A DNA stretch of 7,621 nucleotides from Bacillota bacterium (GTDB lineage: Bacteria; Bacillota; Clostridia; Acetivibrionales; DTU013). The stretch spans positions 1-7,621 of the forward strand of contig JAEZLF010000080.1 of the NCBI GenBank assembly GCA_023435925.1, read 5' to 3'. The notes under the pieces are model-generated. The model was not told the DNA's origin, ran no database searches, and saw nothing but the letters and a program-made list of their open reading frames with translations. Within the stretch, counting starts at the first letter, position 1. The number at the start of each line of letters is the position of its first letter. A program made the position numbers and the translations under genes. Positions 1 to 5,930 of this stretch are shown one piece after another.

Positions 1-5
1 TGGTA

Positions 6-14
6 TGCTATAAT
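6..14 (+). promoter_or_regulatory. Candidate extended -10 promoter element of the pilus operon
   Basis: The bases TGcTATAAT match the extended -10 consensus for the housekeeping sigma factor exactly (TG at 6-7, TATAAT at 9-14). The matching -35 would lie left of the window and cannot be seen. Transcription would begin near 20-22, giving a leader of about 140 nt before pilB. No other convincing -35/-10 pair was found between 1 and 160. It could be a chance match in AT-rich DNA, or belong to a gene or RNA that ends before pilB. Confidence 0.5.
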
Positions 15-20
15 TGGTAA

Positions 21-162
21 CATAAACCTGTACAAAATTGAAAAAAATCACAAATGATAGCACGACAAAAACATACATAAGCCTGCTAGAAAATCTTATT
101 AATATAAAGAAAACCTTGCAAATGACAGAGCTCTAATTTTTTGGAGAGACAGGATAATTTTG
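21..162 (+). other. AT-rich leader upstream of pilB
   Basis: This non-coding stretch lies between the candidate promoter and the pilB start. It is strongly AT-rich with A-runs at 34-47 and 66-71. I looked for a c-di-GMP riboswitch because such elements control pilus genes in some clostridia, but saw neither the paired stems nor the conserved core of the GEMM class. The only inverted repeat noted is a weak 5-bp one (TAGCA 58-62 with TGCTA 84-88). No terminator-like hairpin with a T-tract is present. It is best treated as a plain untranslated leader. Confidence 0.45.
151..154 (+). promoter_or_regulatory. Ribosome binding site deciding the pilB start
   Basis: AGGA lies 8 nt before the ATG at 163, which is optimal, and only 5 nt before the in-frame TTG at 160. 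A second purine stretch, GGAGAG at 143-148, is 14 nt from the ATG. The spacing favours ATG 163 over the TTG. Confidence 0.6.
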
Positions 163-1839
163 ATGAGGGAAAGAAAGAAACTGGGAGATATACTAATGTC
201 AGCGGGCAAGCTGTCTCTTGCCCAACTAAATCATGCGCTGGAGATCCAGAACCTTACCCAGAAAAGGCTGGGAGAAGTTTTGGTGGATGAGGGGATCATC
301 ACAGAATCGGAAATTATTGATACCCTTTCTCAACAGCTGTCTATTAAGCGAGCCAATATTGAAAACATCTTTGTGGATCCGGAAGCGGCCAGAAGTATTC
401 CAAAAGAAGTTGCGCGCAAACACAATCTTATACCCATCGGCATAGAAAACGACAAGCTTGTTGTGGCAATGAGCGATCCCCTCAACGTTTTTGCTATTGA
501 TGATATTGGCTTCATTACACAAAAAAAGGTGGAACCGGTCATCGCCAGCAGGGGTGACATTGACAAGGCTATTGAGTTTTATTTCAGCAAGCAGGCGACC
601 GATAAGGCGATTGAAGATCTCAAAAAGGAATATAACATCAATCTTGATGTAAAGATCGATCCCAGTGTCATAGACGACATCCAGAGCGCGCCTGCAGTAA
701 GGCTGACCAATTCCATTATCAACCAGGCTATTAATATACGGGCAAGCGATATTCATGTGGAGCCTTTTGAGAAAAATATTATGGTTCGGTACCGGGTAGA
801 CGGTGTGCTTTTTGAAAGTGCCAGGATACCGCCAAATCTTTACTCCGCTGTATCTACCAGAATAAAAATCATGGCGGGTATGAACATTGCGGAAAAAAGG
901 ATACCGCAGGACGGCAGAATTGAAATGGATATCAATGCCCGAAGCTTTGATTTACGAGTCTCTTCACTTCCTACCGTATTTGGAGAAAAAATTGTTATCA
1001 GAATACTGGACCGTACTGCTTTTGAATACAACCGCAAAATGCTTGGCTTTACAGAGCATGAAAACAATCTGATGGACAGAATTATCCGTATGCCTTATGG
1101 AATCATTCTCCTTACAGGGCCGACGGGAAGCGGAAAAACCACAACGCTTTACACATTACTCAATGAAATCAATACGCCGGATAAAAACATTGTTACAGTT
1201 GAAGATCCGGTAGAATACATGATAAACGGAATCAACCAGGTACAGGTAAACAATAAGGCCGGGCTCAGCTTTGCTTCCGGTTTGCGCAGCATATTGAGGC
1301 AGGACCCGGACGTTATTATGATCGGTGAGATACGCGATGAGGAAACTGCTCAGATAGCAGTTCGTGCGGCTATCACAGGTCACCTTGTACTTTCAACACT
1401 TCATACCAATGATGCGCCCGGAGCCATCACAAGGCTTGTAGACATGGGTGTTGAGCCTTATCTGGCAGCTGATGCCGTGGCAGGTGTTATAGCACAAAGG
1501 CTTGTCAGGAGAATCTGCCACAGCTGCAGAATAGCGTATCAGTCGGATGATAAGGAAATGAGGCTTCTTGGATTGGACAAGCCTGTTCAGATGTTTAGAC
1601 CGGCAGGATGTCCGATTTGTAATAACACCGGCTACAGAGGAAGAGCGGCCATACACGAGGTTATGCTCATCGAGAAGGAGCATCGTGCGGTTATAGAGAC
1701 GGGCGGTAATGCGGAACATTTGCGGGAAACAGCTGTAAAGAATGGCATGGTCAACCTGTTTGACAGCTGCAGAGATCTTGTACTGAGCGGTGAAACGACA
1801 ATGCAGGAGATGGTGAAAACAGTATATGCAAGAGATTAA
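163..1839 (+). CDS. pilB: Type IV pilus extension ATPase PilB with N-terminal c-di-GMP-binding MshEN domain
   Basis: Cytoplasmic hexameric motor that powers pilin polymerisation through PilC. Residue numbers below count from the TTG at 160; subtract 1 for the preferred ATG at 163 (558 aa). Residues 7-30 and 36-59 are two copies of the 24-residue MshEN motif (K/R-L-G...G...L...L..Q) with the canonical 5-residue spacer, as in c-di-GMP-binding MshE/PilB proteins. The ATPase core shows ASDIHVEP (195-202), Walker A GPTGSGKT (320-327), the Asp box VEDPVEY (347-353), Walker B DPDVIMIGEIRD (382-393) and the His box around TGHLVLSTLHT (407-417). A zinc-binding tetracysteine, CxxC 453-456 plus CxxC 484-487, separates PilB/GspE from PilT. 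Length is normal for the family. The 3' end overlaps pilT by 14 nt. GspE of a type II system is the alternative, but the pilT, prepilin and pilM neighbours argue for PilB. Confidence 0.95.
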   Translation: MRERKKLGDILMSAGKLSLAQLNHALEIQNLTQKRLGEVLVDEGIITESEIIDTLSQQLSIKRANIENIFVDPEAARSIPKEVARKHNLIPIGIENDKLVVAMSDPLNVFAIDDIGFITQKKVEPVIASRGDIDKAIEFYFSKQATDKAIEDLKKEYNINLDVKIDPSVIDDIQSAPAVRLTNSIINQAINIRASDIHVEPFEKNIMVRYRVDGVLFESARIPPNLYSAVSTRIKIMAGMNIAEKRIPQDGRIEMDINARSFDLRVSSLPTVFGEKIVIRILDRTAFEYNRKMLGFTEHENNLMDRIIRMPYGIILLTGPTGSGKTTTLYTLLNEINTPDKNIVTVEDPVEYMINGINQVQVNNKAGLSFASGLRSILRQDPDVIMIGEIRDEETAQIAVRAAITGHLVLSTLHTNDAPGAITRLVDMGVEPYLAADAVAGVIAQRLVRRICHSCRIAYQSDDKEMRLLGLDKPVQMFRPAGCPICNNTGYRGRAAIHEVMLIEKEHRAVIETGGNAEHLRETAVKNGMVNLFDSCRDLVLSGETTMQEMVKTVYARD

Positions 1840-2908
1840 TACGAGAAATTTGGACGATTTGCTAAACTACACATGCAGCTTGAAGGCATCTGACCTTCAT
1901 ATCAATGTTGGAAGCAAGCCTACAATAAGGCTGAACTCCTCCTTGCAGACCATAACGGGCACGGAATTGGTTACGCCGGATATTTCATGGGAGCTGGTGA
2001 AGCCGCTACTGGATGAGAATAAACTCAAACAGCTGGAAATGAACGGAGATGTGGACTTTTCCTTCTCCAAGCCGGGCCTTGGCAGATTCAGGGTGAATGT
2101 TTACAGGCAGCGTGGTTCCTACTCCATAGCAATCAGGTCGCTGCCGTTTATCATACCGCCTTTTGATTCTCTGGGACTGCCCAAGATAATCAAAGGCTTT
2201 TCCAAGAAAACAAGAGGACTGATTCTTGCCACAGGTCCCACCGGCAGCGGAAAATCCACGACTCTTGCCAGTATACTGGATATGATCAATGAAGAGCGCC
2301 GGGCACATATTATTACGATAGAGGATCCGATTGAGTACCTGCATAAGCATAAAAACGGATTAATCGACCAAAGAGAAGTCGGGTCGGATGCCAGATCCTT
2401 TGCATCGGCGTTAAGGGCAACACTCCGGGAGGATCCGGATGTGATTCTGGTAGGAGAGATGAGAGACCCCGAGACCATATCCATTGCTCTGACGGCAGCG
2501 GAAACAGGCCACCTGGTGTTTTCAACCTTACATACGGTAGGAGCGGCAAAGACCATTGACAGAATCATTGACTCTTTTCCGCCGGCGCAGCAGAATCAGG
2601 TAAAGAGCCAGTTGGCAACGGTTTTGGAAGGAGTCGTTTCACAACAGTTGATACCCAGAAGAGATGGCAGCGGTATTGCGGTTGCTGTGGAAGTCATGCT
2701 GGTGAATTCCGCCATACGGAATCTGATCCGGGAAGGGAAACCCTATCAGATTAACAGTACGATACAAACAAGCTCCAATGTTGGAATGCAGTCGATGGAG
2801 GCTAATTTGGCTCAGCTTTGCGCAGAAGGTGTTATTACCCAGGATGATGCGCTAATCAGAGCATCGGATTCACAATTATTCTACCAACTTTTAAACAAGA
2901 GGTGGTGA
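1826..2908 (+). CDS. pilT: Type IV pilus retraction ATPase PilT
   Basis: Cytoplasmic hexameric ATPase that drives pilus disassembly and retraction, hence twitching motility or DNA and surface pulling. The 360-residue protein starts directly at the PilT N-domain (ASDLHINVG, 21-29) and lacks both the MshEN domain and the tetracysteine of PilB. Visible motifs are Walker A GPTGSGKS (137-144), Asp box ITIEDPIEY (163-171), Walker B DPDVILVGEMRD (203-214) and the His box TGHLVFSTLHT (227-237). The PilT-specific AIRNLIREGK (296-305), known to matter for retraction, is followed by GMQSMEANL (320-328). The ATG lies inside the last codons of pilB, overlapping by 14 nt, with only a distant AGGAGA at 1805-1810, so translation is probably coupled to pilB. 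Every catalytic signature is intact, so I expect an active retraction motor. Confidence 0.95.
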   Translation: MQEINTRNLDDLLNYTCSLKASDLHINVGSKPTIRLNSSLQTITGTELVTPDISWELVKPLLDENKLKQLEMNGDVDFSFSKPGLGRFRVNVYRQRGSYSIAIRSLPFIIPPFDSLGLPKIIKGFSKKTRGLILATGPTGSGKSTTLASILDMINEERRAHIITIEDPIEYLHKHKNGLIDQREVGSDARSFASALRATLREDPDVILVGEMRDPETISIALTAAETGHLVFSTLHTVGAAKTIDRIIDSFPPAQQNQVKSQLATVLEGVVSQQLIPRRDGSGIAVAVEVMLVNSAIRNLIREGKPYQINSTIQTSSNVGMQSMEANLAQLCAEGVITQDDALIRASDSQLFYQLLNKRW

Positions 2909-2912
2909 GGGA

Positions 2913-4115
2913 ATGCCAATATATGCTTATAAAGCAAAAAACTTAAAAGGCGAAGCGATAGAAGGCGATTACGAAACCATTACCGTGGATTCACTGGAGT
3001 ATATGCTGCAGGAAAAGGGCTTCTTCCTGGTGGAAGCGAAGCGAAAGGGTAAGGAATTTACGCTGGGCGGGTTGTTCGGGAAGATCAATTCCAAAGATAT
3101 CGCCGTGTTTTGCCGGCAGTTTGCTGTCATCATCAATTCAGGAATTACCATCGTTGAGGCGATTGGAATTCTGAAGGAGCAGGCGTCAAAGAAGCGGGCC
3201 AGGGATATTCTGGAGGAGGTTCACGGCGAGCTTCAGAAAGGGCGCGTGCTCTCTGAGGCGATGCTTCGATATCCGGAAATGTTTCCGGAGTTTATGCAGA
3301 ACATGGTTAAGGTGGGTGAAGCCAGTGGTTCGCTGGATACGGTGCTGAACAGGCTGGCGGACTATTACGAAAACGACCACAAAATTCGCAGGAAGGTAAA
3401 AGGCGCCATGACCTATCCAATGATTTTGGGGATATTGACGGTAGCGGTTGTCATACTCCTTATGGTGTTGGTTCTCCCGATGTTTGCAGGCGTTTTAACC
3501 AGCATGGGCGGAGAAATGCCGTTAATCACCAGGGTGCTGATGGCGATCAGTAACTTTATGATTGAAAACCTTCTAGCCATTGTAGCTGTTACGATTTTGG
3601 TTATTGTGGGCATATCCTACTGGATTAAAACGGAAAGCGGCCGGTTCCGGTTTGATTCACTGAAAATGAAGCTTCCTGTTGTAAAGCCAACAACCATCAA
3701 GGTTATCACGGCCAGGTTTGCCCGGAGCATGAGCATTCTGCTCAAGAGCGGTATTCCCATTATAAATGCGATGGAGATCATGGGAGACTTGATTGGCAAT
3801 AAGGCCGTGGAGAGAAGGTTCATTGAAGCGCAGGAGGATATCAAGGAAGGTAAAGGCATTGCGGGACCCATGCGCCGGCTGGAGATCTTCCCGCCGCTGC
3901 TGATTCACATGATTGCAGTGGGTGAGAGCACCGGTGAACTGGATGAAATGCTGGGCCGTACGGCTGGCTTCTTTGATGAAGAGGTGGAGGAATCCATTGA
4001 GAAAATGACGGCGATGATCGAGCCGGCTATGATTATTATCATGGCTGCAATAATTGGATTGATAATCTTGTCGGTTATGCTGCCGATGATTTCAATAATG
4101 AGTACGGTTCAATAG
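2913..4115 (+). CDS. pilC: Type IV pilus inner-membrane platform protein PilC
   Basis: Polytopic membrane protein that sits over the PilB/PilT hexamers and transmits their rotation to pilin insertion or removal. The 400-residue protein has the family's usual length and two tandem T2SF/GspF domains. The first spans about 65-190 and contains GEASGSLDTVLNRLADYYE (136-154 region). The second spans about 268-390 and contains the equivalent GESTGELDEMLGRT (337-350). Hydrophobic segments at about 168-192, 214-237 and 371-395 fit the three membrane helices of the family. The N-terminus (MPIYAYKAKN.KGE) is typical of PilC. AGGTGG at 2900-2905 lies 7 nt before the ATG, and the gene starts 4 nt after pilT. 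GspF of a type II system is the only real alternative and is disfavoured by context. Confidence 0.95.
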   Translation: MPIYAYKAKNLKGEAIEGDYETITVDSLEYMLQEKGFFLVEAKRKGKEFTLGGLFGKINSKDIAVFCRQFAVIINSGITIVEAIGILKEQASKKRARDILEEVHGELQKGRVLSEAMLRYPEMFPEFMQNMVKVGEASGSLDTVLNRLADYYENDHKIRRKVKGAMTYPMILGILTVAVVILLMVLVLPMFAGVLTSMGGEMPLITRVLMAISNFMIENLLAIVAVTILVIVGISYWIKTESGRFRFDSLKMKLPVVKPTTIKVITARFARSMSILLKSGIPIINAMEIMGDLIGNKAVERRFIEAQEDIKEGKGIAGPMRRLEIFPPLLIHMIAVGESTGELDEMLGRTAGFFDEEVEESIEKMTAMIEPAMIIIMAAIIGLIILSVMLPMISIMSTVQ

Positions 4116-4155
4116 GCCGCACTAAACAAAAAATAAATAATGGAGGGATGTAAAA

Positions 4156-4602
4156 ATGTTCAAAGCACTTCTTAAGAAACACAATGGAAACAAAGGTTTT
4201 ACCCTGATCGAGCTCATCGTGGTTATCGCAATCCTGGCGATACTGGCACTGCTGCTGGTACCGAGGTTTGCAGGATTTACGGACAATGCGAAGGAATCAG
4301 CGGATAAGGCGTCTATGGAAACAATTGAAAAGGCTACGTTGACATTGATCTCAACTGACAAAATTAGAAATGATTCTACAACAGACATTGTAATTTTAAT
4401 TGCAAACTCTACAGCGTCAACTGCTGGGGCAATTACAATAAGTGCCAGTGGTAGTTCAAATGCGGGAACGTCAGGCGCAAATGTACAAGATGATTTTAGG
4501 GGTTTACTTGGAACGCAATATAAAACACAAAAAACTAGTGCTACTGGATTTCAAGTAAATGTTACTCCAACCGAGGATGTTATAGTGGATACAACTCCGT
4601 AA
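4156..4602 (+). CDS. pilA: Major-type type IV prepilin (PilA-like)
   Basis: Probable main fibre subunit. The 148-residue protein has a class III leader of 14 residues ending NKG, cleaved before FTLIE; Glu19 becomes the invariant Glu5 of the mature 134-residue pilin. The hydrophobic helix runs from about 15 to 36. The C-terminal globular domain has no cysteine, so it lacks the D-region disulfide of proteobacterial pilins. It contains a Ser/Thr/Ala/Gly/Asn-rich stretch at about 84-110. A strong GGAGGG (4142-4147) lies 8 nt before the ATG. Assignment as major subunit rests on its place right after pilC, the strong ribosome binding site and the hairpins behind it; that part is inference. The 3' half of the gene is visibly more AT-rich than the 5' third. 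Confidence 0.85.
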   Translation: MFKALLKKHNGNKGFTLIELIVVIAILAILALLLVPRFAGFTDNAKESADKASMETIEKATLTLISTDKIRNDSTTDIVILIANSTASTAGAITISASGSSNAGTSGANVQDDFRGLLGTQYKTQKTSATGFQVNVTPTEDVIVDTTP

Positions 4603-4621
4603 CTATTCATCTGCAATCATT

Positions 4622-4657
4622 TCCAGCCACACCCGCTTATACTCGAGTGTGGCTGGA
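4622..4657 (+). promoter_or_regulatory. Hairpin 1 downstream of the major pilin gene
   Basis: The arms at 4622-4632 and 4647-4657 (TCCAGCCACAC and its exact complement) form an 11-bp GC-rich stem with a 14-nt loop. It begins 20 nt after the pilin stop codon. No T-tract follows, so it is not a standard intrinsic terminator. A role in 3'-end protection, RNA processing or partial attenuation fits its place between a major and a minor pilin gene. Confidence 0.7.
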
Positions 4658-4697
4658 GTATACAGGTGTGCCTGCGCTGCGGGCATAGCTGTATACT
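4657..4697 (+). promoter_or_regulatory. Hairpin 2, adjoining hairpin 1 and just before the next gene's ribosome binding site
   Basis: AGTATACAG (4657-4665) pairs perfectly with 4689-4697. After one G-G mismatch, nine more pairs, including two G-T wobbles, close on a 3-nt loop (4676-4678). That is 18 pairs in 41 nt. It ends 5 nt before GGGG (4703-4706) of the next gene's ribosome binding site. It shares only base 4657 with hairpin 1, so both can form together. No T-tract follows. Confidence 0.7.
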
Positions 4698-4715
4698 TGA
4701 AAGGGGTTTTACAGT

Positions 4716-5090
4716 ATGAGGAACCAAAAGGGCTTTACGCTGATTGAAATGGTCATTGTATTGGCCATTATCAGTATCCTTGGAGCTGCTGCCTACCCCA
4801 GAATAGCCGGGTACATGGAGACACAGCAGGAGCAGTACAGGGACAATCAGGAATATGTGATTAATAAGGCGTTGAAGCAGTATTACGCCTTTACCGGTAC
4901 GTACCCGGGAATCAGTAATCCAGTAGTAACCTATGACGTGACAGATGGTGAGATTATTGATGAGGATGTCCTGTTTGAAGAACTGCGGGAAATAACAGGT
5001 GTGAGAATTGATGTCGGTACGTACAGATACAAATACACGTTAAACGGAACAAATGCCAACCGGGATAGGATCATAGTAGAGCGCCAGTAG
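4716..5090 (+). CDS. Short prepilin, GspG-like minor pilin
   Basis: The 124-residue protein has a very short class III leader (MRNQKG) cut before FTLIE; Glu11 becomes Glu5 of the 118-residue mature form. The hydrophobic helix runs from about 7 to 27. Residues 50-64, ending in ALKQYYAFTGTYPG, resemble the conserved core of GspG-type pseudopilins (a helix, then a G-x-YP turn). The rest is acidic and has no cysteine. GGGG at 4703-4706 is 9 nt from the ATG. It follows two hairpins after the major pilin gene, so it is probably made in smaller amounts. It could be a minor pilin that joins the fibre or a second structural pilin; the sequence does not decide. Confidence 0.8.
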   Translation: MRNQKGFTLIEMVIVLAIISILGAAAYPRIAGYMETQQEQYRDNQEYVINKALKQYYAFTGTYPGISNPVVTYDVTDGEIIDEDVLFEELREITGVRIDVGTYRYKYTLNGTNANRDRIIVERQ

Positions 5091-5135
5091 AAGCGCACGG
5101 ATCCTGTTCTGTATAAAGAGGGTGAACAGCAGAGA

Positions 5136-5675
5136 ATGATGAAGGCATTATTGCTATTCAAAACTAAAAATAGTAACAAGGGATTTACCCTCATTGAAGC
5201 TATCGCAGCTATGGCAATTATGGCTATTTTCAGCGGTGCCCTTTATACACTGTTCTTCTCGGGAGGAAAGACCTTTCAGGTGGTTCATGACAGCTACAAG
5301 GCGCAGAATGATGCAAGGATTGCCATGTCCTATATCACGGTGAAGATTCGTCAGAATGATATGGTTACCATTGGCGGATCCGGCCCGGAGCATGCGGTAC
5401 AGATCATTGATGATGAGCATCTGAGAATCCGGGATGCAGATGACGTGAATTATTGGTGGATATACAGGGTCGACAAGGAGCTCAGAGAATCAAAAGATGG
5501 CATTTCTCTTACCACGACAAATAGCGCTGTAATCGCTGATATAGAGGATGTCACATTTGCACCTGAAATATCAGCCGAAACAGGGGCACAAAGCATAAGG
5601 ATCACCATTGACTATCTGGACGGAGCTACGCCAAGAGTGCTTGAGGAGACAGTGACCCTCAGGTCGGAGCCATGA
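5136..5675 (+). CDS. Minor prepilin, PilW/GspJ-like
   Basis: The 179-residue prepilin has a 16-residue leader ending NKG, cut before FTLIE; Glu21 becomes mature Glu5. Unlike the other two, its membrane helix (about 17-42) is rich in Ala and Met (AIAAMAIMAIFSGALY). The body resembles PilW/GspJ minor pilins: an amphipathic helix with an N-D-A-R motif (58-61), then beta strands around YWWIYRVDKELRE (106-118). There is no cysteine. Larger minor pilins of this class normally sit at the fibre tip and prime assembly. GAGGGTG (5118-5124) lies 11 nt before the first ATG; a second in-frame ATG follows at 5139 and is less well spaced. PilV or another minor class is possible, so no symbol is assigned. 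Confidence 0.8.
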   Translation: MMKALLLFKTKNSNKGFTLIEAIAAMAIMAIFSGALYTLFFSGGKTFQVVHDSYKAQNDARIAMSYITVKIRQNDMVTIGGSGPEHAVQIIDDEHLRIRDADDVNYWWIYRVDKELRESKDGISLTTTNSAVIADIEDVTFAPEISAETGAQSIRITIDYLDGATPRVLEETVTLRSEP

Positions 5676-5688
5676 TGTTGAGGATAAG

Positions 5689-5723
5689 GCAGATAGAATA
5701 GGTGCATATACACCATAATCTGC
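5689..5723 (+). promoter_or_regulatory. Interrupted hairpin behind the minor prepilin gene
   Basis: GCAGAT (5689-5694) pairs with ATCTGC (5718-5723), and inside it TAGGTG (5699-5704) pairs with CACC and TA (5711-5717, one bulged A). The hexanucleotide loop is CATATA. This gives about 12 pairs with a small internal loop. It is followed by A-runs rather than T-runs, so it is not an intrinsic terminator on the + strand. Confidence 0.5.
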
Positions 5724-5909
5724 AAAAACGATAAAAACGGCAAAGATAGAAAAGACAGAAAATACAAAAAATAAAAAATATAGTAAAGACAGAAAAGACA
5801 GAAAAGATAACCAGGACATCGCGGACAAAAAAGACAGTACAGACGGCAAAGATAACACAGATAACAAAGATAGTGTAGATAAAAGACATGTATAGATAAC
5901 AAAGTAAGT
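5724..5909 (+). repeat. Degenerate 9-nt A-rich tandem repeat between the minor prepilin and pilM
   Basis: From 5742 the sequence reads as 9-mers close to AAAGA(C/T)A(G/A)N: AAAGATAGA, AAAGACAGA, then after a short AT-rich break AAAGACAGA twice from 5785, AAAGATAAC, and so on to 5883, with looser units on either side (from about 5724 and up to 5909). Eleven consecutive units from 5785 keep exact 9-nt register, and each has GAC or GAT at the same place. Over 5721-5910 the + strand is about 57% A and 12% T. No gene with a normal start codon covers it. Its role is unknown; it forms the leader of pilM. Confidence 0.8.
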
Positions 5910-5917
5910 ATGAATAC

Positions 5918-5923
5918 AGGGGG
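5918..5923 (+). promoter_or_regulatory. Ribosome binding site deciding the pilM start
   Basis: AGGGGG lies 7 nt before the ATG at 5931. The longer in-frame ATG at 5910 has no purine-rich ribosome binding site and would place this element inside the coding sequence. The shorter product, MFEKKVLGLDIGS, also matches the usual PilM N-terminus. Confidence 0.7.
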
Positions 5924-5930
5924 AAGGCTC

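Noticed and set aside
21..159. c-di-GMP riboswitch in the pilB leader
   Set aside because: It would make biological sense, but I could not find the paired stems or conserved core of GEMM-I or the class II fold; the only inverted repeat is 5 bp. A covariance-model search would settle it.
226..756. Minus-strand open frame of 176 codons opposite pilB
   Set aside because: It lies wholly antisense to the conserved MshEN and N-terminal part of pilB, resembles no family I recognise, and has no supporting promoter or ribosome binding site.
4622..4697. Intrinsic (rho-independent) terminator after the major pilin gene
   Set aside because: The stems are strong, but neither is followed by a run of T; the sequence after hairpin 2 is TGAAAGGGG, the next ribosome binding site.
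5104..5129. Hairpin CTGTTC/GAACAG that would put the ribosome binding site of the third prepilin in its loop
   Set aside because: Only 6 bp with a 14-nt loop and no extension of pairing either way; such repeats are common by chance.
5868..5897. Internal promoter for pilM around TATAGAT at 5891-5897
   Set aside because: The -10 match is imperfect, no TTGACA-like -35 lies about 17 nt upstream, and the A-rich repeat yields such matches easily.
5742..5909. CRISPR array
   Set aside because: The units are 9 nt, directly abutting and degenerate, with no spacers.
5910..5930. Longer PilM start at ATG 5910
   Set aside because: It has no ribosome binding site, and the strong AGGGGG for the ATG at 5931 would fall inside it.
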